Below, piece after piece: positions 9,201-15,597 of a DNA stretch of 16,632 nucleotides (its first letter is position 1; each line of letters starts with the position of its first letter). The notes under the pieces were generated by a model, which saw only the letters and a program-made list of their open reading frames with translations, had not been told where the DNA came from and did not search any database. The position numbers and the translations under genes are program-made. Source of the DNA: Verrucomicrobiota bacterium (GTDB lineage: Bacteria > Verrucomicrobiota > Verrucomicrobiia > Chthoniobacterales > UBA10450); contig QHRC01000054.1 of the NCBI GenBank assembly GCA_003219995.1, positions 1-16,632 on the forward strand, written 5' to 3'.

Positions 9201-9549
9201 GTGCTTCCGCCCAATCTTTTTTCAGAAACGGAACCTCGGCCAGGTTAAAGCGCGCATTCCAAAACTTCGGATCGATCCGCACCGCTTCGTGCAATGCTGC
9301 TTCTGCTTTGTCATAGATACCCTGTCGCATCAGAATCACGCCGCGCAGATTTTGCGATTCGGCCAAATCCGGCTGCCGAACATCTATTTCATCGAGCTCT
9401 TTCAGCGCCTCGGAAAAATTATTCGCGTCGAAATCTCGGAACGCTTTGCTGTACATTGCCTCCAGTTCCGATTTGGATGGCGCGACGTTCGTGGCCGCAA
9501 AAGAACTGAGCACCAAGACGGCAACCGCCGCAATTTTGCGAATCTTCAT
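6223..9549 (-). CDS. TPR-repeat membrane protein with C-terminal beta-like repeat tail
   Basis: A 1108-residue protein of unknown function. ATG 9549 is chosen because it opens into a clear signal peptide (MKIRKIAAVAVLVLSSFAA); the frame stays open to 9615. Residues 31-222 and 242-438 are two homologous TPR modules. A Pro/Ala-rich linker runs from about 440 to 610. One membrane helix lies at 619-641 (LLVGGLLLAGIFLLAWVIV) and is followed by IRRR. An acidic, Pro-rich stretch covers about 720-900, and a tail of degenerate repeats built on FEIA-x-LQLTPS occupies 917-1097. By the positive-inside rule the TPR part faces the periplasm and the tail the cytoplasm. TPRs suggest a protein-binding scaffold, but the partner is unknown. 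It is transcribed in the same direction as coaX, with 124 bases between, and may have its own promoter at 9559-9587. Confidence 0.85.
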   Translation of the reverse strand: MKIRKIAAVAVLVLSSFAATNVAPSKSELEAMYSKAFRDFDANNFSEALKELDEIDVRQPDLAESQNLRGVILMRQGIYDKAEAALHEAVRIDPKFWNARFNLAEVPFLKKDWAEARSRFQQLLSSNVSDLEGDAAQLIQYKVLLTYLLEGKENMVDAILAKFELSSDTPAAHYGNAAIALQHKNIKEAKDWMSAAEKNFSPQLNKLFAESLYEVGWLQKPAGQTRASLPLTTSAERAAKTKAFARSRFEQAQQALQQRDLATAQKFIDEADASNPNQAPIVNLRGEILMEQKQFDEAETAFKKASKIDPKFREAQYNLAQIPFKKKDYIKARERFETLFQQTPGGDRNQAAQIIKFKIYMTLLLEDKESRAQKMMEQFQFTGDTPALYYAQAAWEFKHNNPNKATDWITSAKKIYSPALNNLFADAFYDLGWMQSPAIVASVAPATEAAVMSAQNESFPAIEPSPIPGAAVAANKARKQAKAESSRPSAAAANRPIAGMEATTSRAAESPSAVIQVPAVASNQSIAAGTPAKPEELPAAPVAALSPTVETPVAASEPVKSAVVETAPVGQGEKNAIPAANVPRQASAGPVVGATPATVLAPARVREWSRPTIGETPQRLLVGGLLLAGIFLLAWVIVPEIRRRTINLPVFRHAAQVSGPSVDEVEIPSSQTQGPAASTRLIGGPPQVSLQLKASEPSLRRGVLAVGKSAHSFTGNSTLTAEVPEPVAPPAADVAVELMAVAQHLPEAAVGSVTEQAVEPPSFGFTPDAGLPFVSPPLPEMHDPIESKNESPTVFEAAVAPVVEPIDSNVEPEVDLLEPETESTESLESETETLEPIGQGQPIPHQIPVLATEPLIAEDVDAPSLNPITISTEPSVPQPTSSLTMPEPTQIPTATPVIRTPAAPGATQLADTTMQTAVQLTFSFEIASMQLTPTFKMGALQVRPISKIVTMRLAPSQQVQPAMNLQVTFEIAKIQPTGGSLGTLRLTPSQQQRPTATGSSSFTVAGLQLVSNFEAAPVQLTPSQPGQASVLVTASFQIATVEFSPSFEIASLVLNSTSKQVSVQLPGAGPGSEGAPMFEIANLQLTGGGEIGMLQLNLLGHGPKRGVI
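6259..6801 (-). repeat. Degenerate in-frame repeats encoding the beta-like tail
   Basis: This segment codes for residues 917-1097 of the TPR protein. A 10-14-residue element recurs: FEIASMQLTPTF, FEIAKIQPTGG, FTVAGLQLVSN, FEAAPVQLTPSQ, FQIATVEFSPS, FEIASLVLNS and FEIANLQLTGG. Related forms such as GALQVRP, TMRLAPSQQ and TLRLTPSQQ lie between them. At DNA level the plus strand shows a recurring GCGATCTC(A/G)AA core. Alternating hydrophobic and polar residues, with Pro, Ser and Gln turns, suggest stacked short beta strands. The copies have diverged, so this is an old duplication and not a recent tandem repeat. Confidence 0.75.
8236..9459 (-). repeat. Internal duplication: two tandem TPR modules
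   Basis: The segments coding for residues 31-222 (8884-9459) and 242-438 (8236-8826) align along their whole length. Matched landmarks are NLRGVILMRQ and NLRGEILMEQ, RIDPKFWNARFNLA and KIDPKFREAQYNLA, SSDTPAAHYGNAA and TGDTPALYYAQAA, and LFAESLYEVGWLQKPA and LFADAFYDLGWMQSPA. Each module ends in the same aromatic cap, so the unit is a complete fold of about 195 residues and not a single TPR hairpin. Confidence 0.8.
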
Positions 9550-9558
9550 GCCGGTAGG

Positions 9559-9587
9559 ATTACAACTTTGAGCGCAACCGATGACAA
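9559..9587 (-). promoter_or_regulatory. Candidate sigma70-type promoter for the TPR gene
   Basis: On the minus strand, TTGTCA (9587-9582) and TGTAAT (9564-9559) are separated by exactly 17 bases and lie just upstream of ATG 9549. Transcription from it would begin only a few bases before the start codon, giving an almost leaderless message. This fits the lack of a Shine-Dalgarno there. It was found by eye and could be chance. Confidence 0.4.
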
Positions 9588-9673
9588 GCCTAAATTCGCC
9601 CGTCAACTGCAGCAACCCCAGATCTGATAATTAGCATAAATTGCGCCGGTCGCCACCTCCTTCCCGCCCGGGA

Positions 9674-10420
9674 TTACGAATTGAGATTCGCGACAAGCCG
9701 CAACCCCTCCAAGGTTAGATTAGGATGGATCATGATGGTTTCACCAAGGTCCGCCGCGATCAACCGGGCGTACCCCCCGGTGGATACAATGTGTACTTTC
9801 CGGCGCGGAAACCGTTCGCTCTTAATTCGAGCGATAATTTCGCGCACCAAACCCCGATAACCGAAAATCGCCCCTGCTCGCATCGCTTCAATTGTCGATC
9901 TTCCGATCGCGCTGCGCGGTTCCTTTAAAGACAATTTCGGCAGGAGCGCGGTGCGCTGATAAAGAAAACTTGTCATCGCTTCGAGTCCCGGCGCGATCAC
10001 GCCGCCGATGTAATTTCTCTTCTCCGAAACAATATCGAACGTGACCGCCGTTCCAAAATCCACCACGATCGCGGGACAACCGTAAAGCGCCGCGACCGCT
10101 GCTGCATTGGCCAAACGATCGGCGCCAATCGTTTTCGGCACCGGGTAATCGATTCCGACGCCGAGCTTCAGCCGCGGATCTAACCACAGCACTTTGGTGC
10201 GCCCAATCGCCTTTCGGATTTCGCGATTTTTCGCCGGCACAACTGAAGCGACAACCAAGATGTCGATCTTGTGCCGCTTCGAGAATCGACGAACAAATGC
10301 GCTGCTAAACTTATCCGTCTCGATCCGAGTCGACCGCCCGAGGCGCGTTCGTGAAGCGAATGCGAGCTTGGTAAATGAATTGCTAATGTCGATCAGCAAA
10401 TAATTTGTCGCGCGACTCAT
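9674..10420 (-). CDS. coaX: Type III pantothenate kinase
   Basis: This enzyme phosphorylates pantothenate with ATP, the first step of coenzyme A synthesis, in the cytoplasm. It is 248 residues, normal for the CoaX (ASKHA-fold) family. Motifs in order are: DISNS at residues 11-15 in the phosphate-binding position; GADR at 99-102, where D101 matches the proposed catalytic base; DFGTAVTFD at 121-129; GGVIAPG at 139-145; GRSTIEAM at 173-180; and a late STGGYA. The first motif is normally DxGNT or DxGNS, so serine replaces the glycine here. The start is ATG 10420. It is divergent from hemB across 120 bases and is followed by the TPR gene on the same strand. No other pantothenate kinase type is seen in the window. 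Confidence 0.92.
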   Translation of the reverse strand: MSRATNYLLIDISNSFTKLAFASRTRLGRSTRIETDKFSSAFVRRFSKRHKIDILVVASVVPAKNREIRKAIGRTKVLWLDPRLKLGVGIDYPVPKTIGADRLANAAAVAALYGCPAIVVDFGTAVTFDIVSEKRNYIGGVIAPGLEAMTSFLYQRTALLPKLSLKEPRSAIGRSTIEAMRAGAIFGYRGLVREIIARIKSERFPRRKVHIVSTGGYARLIAADLGETIMIHPNLTLEGLRLVANLNS

Positions 10421-10540
10421 TGCACAGCGGGCGAGCCAAGCAGCCGCTACCGCGAACCCGACACGCCGTCAAGTTCGCCAGTCGGAGGACCGTCCTATGG
10501 CGGGCTTGCGACGCTATGGCCAAACGCGTAGCCTCGCTCC

Positions 10541-11527
10541 GTGAGAAAACTGGTCCATCGACCACGCCGGTTAAGAAGTTCGCCAGGCCTGCGAAATCTT
10601 ATTCGTGAGACGAACCTAAGCGCGCGCGATTTTGTTCTGCCGCTTTTCGTCAGTGAGAAAATAGAAAAACGCCGACCAATCGAAAGTATGCCGGGCGTGT
10701 TTCAATTTTCGCCGGATGGAATCGTCGATGAAGCGCGGCGCGCGCAGGATCTCGGACTGCAAGCTATCCTTCTTTTCGGAGTTCCGCGGGAAAAAGACGA
10801 ACAGGCAAGCGGCGCTTATGCCGAAAACGGCGTCGTCCAAAAAACGCTCCGCGCCATCAAGTCAAAATGTCCGGATGTGGTCGCGATTACCGACGTTTGT
10901 CTGTGCCAATACATGAGCCACGGTCATTGCGGCGTTGCCCGGGTCGATGGCGATCATTTCCACGTGCTCAATGATGAGACGGTCGATCTTTTGGTCAAAA
11001 CCGCGCTCTCGCACGCGCAGGCCGGTGCCGACATGGTCGCGCCCAGCGATATGATGGATGGCCGCATTGGTGCAATCCGGGAAGCGTTGGACGCAAACGG
11101 GTTCGATCAAACTGGCATCATGAGTTATGCGGCCAAGTTTGCCTCGGTCTTTTACGGTCCGTTTCGCGACGCTGCGGAAAGTCCGCCTCAGTTTGGCGAT
11201 CGCCGATCTTATCAAATGGATTGCGCGAACGCGGAGGAAGCATTGCGCGAGGTCGCGCTCGATGTGGAGGAAGGGGCCGACATTTTGATGATCAAACCGG
11301 CGCTTCCTTACCTCGATATTTTGTGGCGAGTGCGCGAGCGCTTCGCCAAACCGACCGCGGTCTATCACGTGAGCGGCGAATATGCCATGGTCAAAGCCGC
11401 TGCCGAAAAAGGCTTTCTCGATGAACGCGCGGCCGTTCTCGAAATCATGACCTCTCTCAAGCGCGCCGGCGCCGACATCATCGTTACCTACTGGGCGTGC
11501 GAACTCGCCAAATGGGCGCGCGAGTAA
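10541..11527 (+). CDS. hemB: Porphobilinogen synthase (delta-aminolevulinic acid dehydratase)
   Basis: This cytoplasmic enzyme condenses two 5-aminolevulinate molecules to porphobilinogen, the second common step of haem synthesis. It is 328 residues, full length. The start is GTG 10541, which gives the expected N-terminus (MRKLVHRPRRLR) with no in-frame ATG upstream. The metal site is the zinc type: C120, C122 and C130 in DVCLCQYMSHGHCG, with the same spacing as E. coli. Lysines K199 (SYAAKFAS) and K252 (LMIKPALPYLD) match the two Schiff-base lysines. PSDMMDGRIGAIREALD and FYGPFRDAAESPP are further family signatures. It is divergent from coaX, and its last 16 bases overlap the start of the next gene, which suggests translational coupling. 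Confidence 0.96.
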   Translation: MRKLVHRPRRLRSSPGLRNLIRETNLSARDFVLPLFVSEKIEKRRPIESMPGVFQFSPDGIVDEARRAQDLGLQAILLFGVPREKDEQASGAYAENGVVQKTLRAIKSKCPDVVAITDVCLCQYMSHGHCGVARVDGDHFHVLNDETVDLLVKTALSHAQAGADMVAPSDMMDGRIGAIREALDANGFDQTGIMSYAAKFASVFYGPFRDAAESPPQFGDRRSYQMDCANAEEALREVALDVEEGADILMIKPALPYLDILWRVRERFAKPTAVYHVSGEYAMVKAAAEKGFLDERAAVLEIMTSLKRAGADIIVTYWACELAKWARE

Positions 11528-12237
11528 ACGACCGTCGCGGCGAAAGCGCCGCGCATGCGCGCTTAAAACGTCTCGCAGTTCTTTGGGCGCAGGCACACGA
11601 TTATTCCGCGTGTGCTTTCGAAGTCCCTTTGCCGCGATGCCGTTATCGAGCTGATGTAGCAGCTTATCGGCCCAGCTCAAAAGGAATCGGATCGACGGCG
11701 GTATTTGAGTGCAAACAGGCGCTTGTCGATCTACGGCGTGACAACTGTCGCACAACTGCAACCCGCGAACGTCTCGAGAAAGTGCAACGGCGCCGGCAAA
11801 TTCTGGAAAGACATTTACGAATACATTATCCGAATCTTCGAATCGCCGATTCGTTATTCAGCGAATTTGATTCGCACGATTTCGCGGCAATCAAGCATCG
11901 CGGTTACGGCCGGGTTTTGCGCGAGCTGACCGCGTTACAAAATCGCCTGTTCGACTGCACGAAATTCGAAACTCTGACGCGCTATCGTTGCGCAAATTTG
12001 TTCTTTCTTGTTTTGCCTGGCGAGTTATTCCAGGCCTCGGAAGTGCCGGTTGGCTGGGGCGTGCTGGTGCAATCAAATGGTGAGCTCGTCCTCACGCGCA
12101 AGCCTGTCTGGCAAGAAAGCGCTCCCGAGAATCGCATTTCGTTCCTCCAGCGAATTGCGGCCGCCGGAACACGAGCATTAAACCGGCAATTGGAGATCAC
12201 GTTTGAGGATGTGCTCTCTGCTCGTTGTCGATCTTAG
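11512..12237 (+). CDS. Hypothetical protein with PD-(D/E)XK nuclease-like motif
   Basis: I do not recognise a named family. From ATG 11512 (241 residues; GTG 11497 is an alternative) the N-terminal third carries a restriction-endonuclease-like pattern: a helix with GESAAHARLKRLA, then E37 (FEVPLP), D48 (YRADVAAY), and E66-x-K68 in AVFECKQA, followed by LRRD. This E...D...ExK order, with ADV and FECK on neighbouring strands, resembles MmcB-like or VRR-NUC-like proteins. The basic stretch after it (RERLEKVQRRRQILERHLR) could contact nucleic acid. The C-terminal half, including ANLFFLVLPGELF, GWGVLV and a helical end, is of unknown role. The start lies inside hemB, so expression is probably coupled. 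Its product could act on DNA, but no substrate can be inferred. Confidence 0.75.
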   Translation: MGARVNDRRGESAAHARLKRLAVLWAQAHDYSACAFEVPLPRCRYRADVAAYRPSSKGIGSTAVFECKQALVDLRRDNCRTTATRERLEKVQRRRQILERHLRIHYPNLRIADSLFSEFDSHDFAAIKHRGYGRVLRELTALQNRLFDCTKFETLTRYRCANLFFLVLPGELFQASEVPVGWGVLVQSNGELVLTRKPVWQESAPENRISFLQRIAAAGTRALNRQLEITFEDVLSARCRS

Positions 12238-12244
12238 CCGGTGC

Positions 12245-12269
12245 CGCAGTCGCGAATTTCGCTGCTGCG
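12245..12269. terminator. Hairpin at the convergent junction with gpmI
   Basis: CGCAG-tc-GCGAA-T-TTCGC-tg-CTGCG is a 25-base inverted repeat with two perfect 5-bp arms separated by a 2-base mismatch. It begins 8 bases after the stop codon of the nuclease-like gene, within the gap to the convergent gpmI end. The strength and place fit a bidirectional 3' structure. No T-tract is present and the central loop is only one base in the extended pairing. Confidence 0.3.
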
Positions 12270-12314
12270 GTCAGCCATCGCGGGTATAACTTGTGGGTCT
12301 GCTGATTGTCGATC

Positions 12315-13847
12315 CTACTTCGGCATCAGTAGGTTTCGCCCCGTCATTTCCGCCGGTTGTTTCATGCCGAGAAGAAACAAAAGTGTCGGCGCGACATCGG
12401 CCAGAATTCCATCCTCGCAACGAAATTTCGCGGCGTCTTTGGCGACATAAATGAAATGCACAAGATTTGTCGTGTGCGCGGTGTTGGGCGAGCCGTCCAG
12501 GTTCCGCATTTGTTCGCAGTTTCCGTGGTCGGCGGTAATAATGCATTTGCCGCCAAGCTCGAGAAGCTTCGGGATGATTTTGCCGACGCATTCATCGACC
12601 ATCTCCACTGCCCTGATTCCTGCTTCGAGGACACCGGTATGCCCGACCATGTCGGGATTCGCGAAGTTGAGGACGATCAAATCATAATGGGCCAGGCGTG
12701 CCAGCACCTCGTCGGTGACGAGCCCCGCGCTCATCTCCGGCTGCAAATCGTAGGTCGCGACTTTTGGCGAAGGCACAATCTTCCGGTCTTCTCTGGCAAA
12801 GGCGCGCTCGATTCCGCCGTTAAAAAAGTAAGTCACGTGCGGATACTTTTCCGTTTCAGCAATGCGCAGTTGTGATTTGCCGGCTGCGCTCGCCATCTCG
12901 CCCAAAATGTGTACGAGTTGTTCCGGCGGGAAAATAAACGGCGCGTGATAGCGGACATCGTATTGGGTAAGGCTAACAAAGTGAACATGTGGCCACGATT
13001 CCCGGTCGAAACCGTCGAATTTCTCGAGAAGAAAAGCGCGCGACAATTGTCGCGCGCGGTCCGCGCGAAAGTTGAAAAACAAGACAGTGTCGCGATCGCG
13101 GACGCGCTGCTCATTCGCGTGGGCAAAGATAAGCGGCGGCATAAACTCGTCCGTCTTGCCCAGTTTGTATTGTCGATCTAACGCTTCAGAGGGCGATAAT
13201 TTGGAAACGTCGCCCCGGCCAAAAATGATTGCGTACCAGGCTTTTTTTGTCCGGTCCCAGCGACGATCGCGATCCATCGCGAAATAACGCCCGACAACTG
13301 TAACGATTCGCGCGCCGCTCTTTTTCAATCGCTCCGCGCAAATTTTTAGATATTCCGCGCCGCCAGTGGGTGACGCGTCGCGCCCATCGGTGAAAGCATG
13401 AACGAAGATTTCCTTAACACCCGCGTCGTGTGCGGCATTAGCGAGCGCAATCAAGTGCGCGTAATGGCTGTGCACGCCACCATCTGAGATCAGCCCGAGA
13501 AGATGAAGTCGATGGCCCCGCGCCGCGGCGAACGTTTTTTGGGCGACATGGTTGCGTCCGATCTCACCATTCGCGATTGCCTTATTGATGCGGGTCAGGT
13601 CCTGATAAACGATTCGACCGGCGCCCAGATTGAGATGGCCTACTTCCGAGTTGCCCATTTGTCCTTCCGGCAAACCGACATCGGCACCGCTCGCGCTTAA
13701 CTTACTCGCTGGATAATCGCGATAAAGTTTGTCATGGAACGGCGTCCGGGCGAGGAGCGTTGCATCTCCATTTTCCTCCCGCTTTTCTTTTCCGCCGGGA
13801 TTGATACCCCAGCCATCGCGAATGATGAGCAGGACCGGGCTCGCCAT
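12315..13847 (-). CDS. gpmI: 2,3-bisphosphoglycerate-independent phosphoglycerate mutase
   Basis: This glycolytic and gluconeogenic enzyme interconverts 3- and 2-phosphoglycerate through a phosphoserine intermediate with two Mn(II) ions. It is 510 residues, full length. Ligands and nucleophile are all present: D11 in IRDGWG, S67 in MGNSEVGHLNLGAGR, D399 and H403 in NFANPDMVGHTG, D440 and H441 in TADHGN, and H458 in NTAHTT. The last five keep the spacing of the Bacillus enzyme. The inserted DGRDASPTGG and YFAMDRDRRWDR segments are typical of the substrate-binding domain. The start is ATG 13847. It is divergent from the phosphatase-like gene and convergent with the nuclease-like gene. It belongs to the same metal-dependent superfamily as its two plus-strand neighbours, probably by chance. 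Confidence 0.97.
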   Translation of the reverse strand: MASPVLLIIRDGWGINPGGKEKREENGDATLLARTPFHDKLYRDYPASKLSASGADVGLPEGQMGNSEVGHLNLGAGRIVYQDLTRINKAIANGEIGRNHVAQKTFAAARGHRLHLLGLISDGGVHSHYAHLIALANAAHDAGVKEIFVHAFTDGRDASPTGGAEYLKICAERLKKSGARIVTVVGRYFAMDRDRRWDRTKKAWYAIIFGRGDVSKLSPSEALDRQYKLGKTDEFMPPLIFAHANEQRVRDRDTVLFFNFRADRARQLSRAFLLEKFDGFDRESWPHVHFVSLTQYDVRYHAPFIFPPEQLVHILGEMASAAGKSQLRIAETEKYPHVTYFFNGGIERAFAREDRKIVPSPKVATYDLQPEMSAGLVTDEVLARLAHYDLIVLNFANPDMVGHTGVLEAGIRAVEMVDECVGKIIPKLLELGGKCIITADHGNCEQMRNLDGSPNTAHTTNLVHFIYVAKDAAKFRCEDGILADVAPTLLFLLGMKQPAEMTGRNLLMPK

Positions 13848-13942
13848 AACGGCGCACTTTGCCGATGTTTCTTAAGATCGACAAGCGGTTTCCCGCGCCT
13901 GCGGGATTGACAAGACAAGGGAGTCACCTCTACATCGCCCTC

Positions 13943-15214
13943 GTGAAGTGGCGCAACCGATTGCTCGCGCTTATCTGTCTCTTCGTCTTTGCCGCCCTTG
14001 GCGTCGTTTATTTTAAACACTGGGTCGTCCAAAAGCCTTTCGGAATAATTTTGTTCATTGGAGAGGGACTCGCACCTGGCCGGCTCGCCATGACTCGCGT
14101 TTACATCGGCGGCTCCGATCGGCCTCTGGCCTTCGAGTCGATGAATCACGTTGCTCTGATAAAGAATCACTCGAAGGATTTTGCCGCACCCGACCAGGCG
14201 GCCGCGGCAACTGCAATGGCAACGGGAACCAAAGTGAACAATCGAGCGCTCTCCGTCGATGAAAATGGGAAACCACTCACCAGCATCGTGGAGTTGGCTC
14301 GCGCGCACGGTCGGGCTACCGGTCTGGTCACGAACACAAAACTAACTGATCCTACGAGCGCGGCGTTTTACTCGCACTCAGCCGATTCAAACGACACCGA
14401 ACGCATCGCACGCGAGTTCGTCGAAAACCGACGAATGGACGTTGCCATGGGCGGCGGTATCAACTTTTTTCTTCCGGACGCAAAAGGCGGGGAAAGACAG
14501 GATGGTCGAGATCTTCTGCTCGAGCTGCGCCGCAATGGTTTCGATATCGTTCGCACCCGAGCCGAACTGGAAGCAATTCCCGCATCGCGCCCGCCGCGTC
14601 TATTCGGTGCTTTTGGCAATGCGGACCTGGCGTTTGCGAACCAAGCTGAAGAGCGGAGTGAACAACCCAGTCTTGGCGACATGGTGCGTCGCGCGATTGA
14701 ACTGCTTCAATATAACACGGGCGGGTATTTACTGGTGGTCGACGCCGGATTAATGCGCAAAGCTGCCCAGGCGAACAATGGCGAAAGAACGTTGGATGAA
14801 ACAGCAGAATTGGACCGCGCCGTCGCAGTTGCCCAACGCTACGCCGGTGAAAGATCGACAATCATCGTCTGTGGCGATGTCGCGATTGGTGGATTGAGCT
14901 TGAACGGCTTTCCGTTCCGCACTGACAGTGGAATCGCGTTGCTCGGCCTCAATTCAGCCGGAGAACCGTGGATTACATGGGCAACGGGCCCGAATGGCAC
15001 GCATGCTTACGGCGCGGCGAAATTGCCGGGCAAACTTGAAGAGGTACCGCAGTCCCGCGAACCGGAAAGTCTCGAGCCCGCTGCGTTTTATACAAAGATG
15101 GGACTTGGTACTGTCGATGATGTTATTGCCTTCGGAACGGGCCCAGGAACCGACATTTTGCAAGGTTGGATGGAGAACACGATCATTTTCGAAATTATCC
15201 GGAATGAGCTTTGA
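13943..15214 (+). CDS. Membrane-anchored alkaline-phosphatase-like protein, catalytic residues lost
   Basis: The fold is that of PhoA-type alkaline phosphatase. From GTG 13943 (423 residues) the protein opens with MKWRN and a hydrophobic segment at 7-24, a signal anchor; ATG 13865 or TTG 13859 would add 26 or 28 residues. PhoA landmarks can be aligned: ILFIGEGLA (39-42 for DGMG), DQAAAATAMATG (84-95 for D-S-A-A-S), TDPTSAAFYSH (D136 and T138 retained), VVDAG (D267 for E322), and CGDVAIGG (D312 kept). The nucleophilic serine is Q85. The Zn ligands corresponding to PhoA D327, H331 and H370 are R272, Q276 and V313, and the Mg/Zn ligand D51 is E41. No HTG motif is evident for H412. It is therefore probably a pseudoenzyme with a binding or structural role outside the inner membrane. 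The frame is intact, so it is not a pseudogene. Confidence 0.82.
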   Translation: MKWRNRLLALICLFVFAALGVVYFKHWVVQKPFGIILFIGEGLAPGRLAMTRVYIGGSDRPLAFESMNHVALIKNHSKDFAAPDQAAAATAMATGTKVNNRALSVDENGKPLTSIVELARAHGRATGLVTNTKLTDPTSAAFYSHSADSNDTERIAREFVENRRMDVAMGGGINFFLPDAKGGERQDGRDLLLELRRNGFDIVRTRAELEAIPASRPPRLFGAFGNADLAFANQAEERSEQPSLGDMVRRAIELLQYNTGGYLLVVDAGLMRKAAQANNGERTLDETAELDRAVAVAQRYAGERSTIIVCGDVAIGGLSLNGFPFRTDSGIALLGLNSAGEPWITWATGPNGTHAYGAAKLPGKLEEVPQSREPESLEPAAFYTKMGLGTVDDVIAFGTGPGTDILQGWMENTIIFEIIRNEL

Positions 15215-15453
15215 CAACTGCCTACGCCGTCGATAAGGAAGCCCATCGACCAGCGGGCTTGGGGATTAAAACCGTTATTACGGCTGACTTCCGGGACAAA
15301 ACGTAAAGGGGGCGCTTGAGGAAGAGTAAGCGGAGGGCCTTCGGCTGGAGGTGCCTCCAACGGACTCAGCGAAACACGAGAGGGACAAAAGACAAATCAG
15401 TCCAACGATTAAAACCAAAGTCTTTCTAGCCGTGAACGGCGCAATACTTATGA

Positions 15454-15474
15454 GAACCATAATACTTATGGTTC
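15454..15474. promoter_or_regulatory. Perfect 9-bp dyad (possible operator)
   Basis: GAACCATAA-TAC-TTATGGTTC has two perfect 9-base arms around a 3-base centre. An extra copy of the inner AATACTTATG sits one step upstream at 15443-15452, 18 bases from the second copy. An AT-rich symmetrical site of this size could bind a dimeric regulator. It lies about 285 bases before the sulfatase start, far for direct control. It could also fold as an RNA hairpin. Confidence 0.35.
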
Positions 15475-15566
15475 ATATAGCACCGGCTATGCCAATCCCT
15501 CGCGCCCTTCCTATGGCCAACAACTCGGAAATTTTTACCGCTTCAACAGCGATCTCTCTCCGCCAT

Positions 15567-15597
15567 CCTCCAAGCTGGAGGTGCGTCAATTTTTATT
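15567..15597 (+). terminator. Weak candidate intrinsic terminator
   Basis: CCTCCA-AGC-TGGAGG (15567-15581) is a perfect 6-bp stem, followed 8 bases later by ATTTTTATT. The gap between stem and T-run is longer than in standard rho-independent terminators, so this is only a candidate for ending transcription from the phosphatase-like gene. Confidence 0.25.

Noticed and set aside
9600..9665. Tiny minus-strand peptide downstream of AAGGAGGTG
   Set aside because: The ATG is 18 bases from the AGGAGG core and gives only 15 codons; the other frame, ending in YQIWGCCS, has no start at a suitable distance. Kept only as an orphan Shine-Dalgarno observation.
10421..10540. RNA gene or riboswitch in the coaX-hemB divergent gap
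   Set aside because: Only a small AGGAC-C-GTCCT palindrome and two CTATGGC copies are present; no cloverleaf or known riboswitch core can be drawn.
10862..11761. 299-codon minus-strand frame across hemB and the next gene
   Set aside because: It overlaps the catalytic region of hemB on the other strand and shows no domain.
13859..13942. N-terminal extension of the phosphatase-like protein from TTG 13859 or ATG 13865
   Set aside because: It would leave almost no room for divergent promoters with gpmI and places 28 non-hydrophobic residues before an otherwise typical signal anchor. It cannot be fully excluded.
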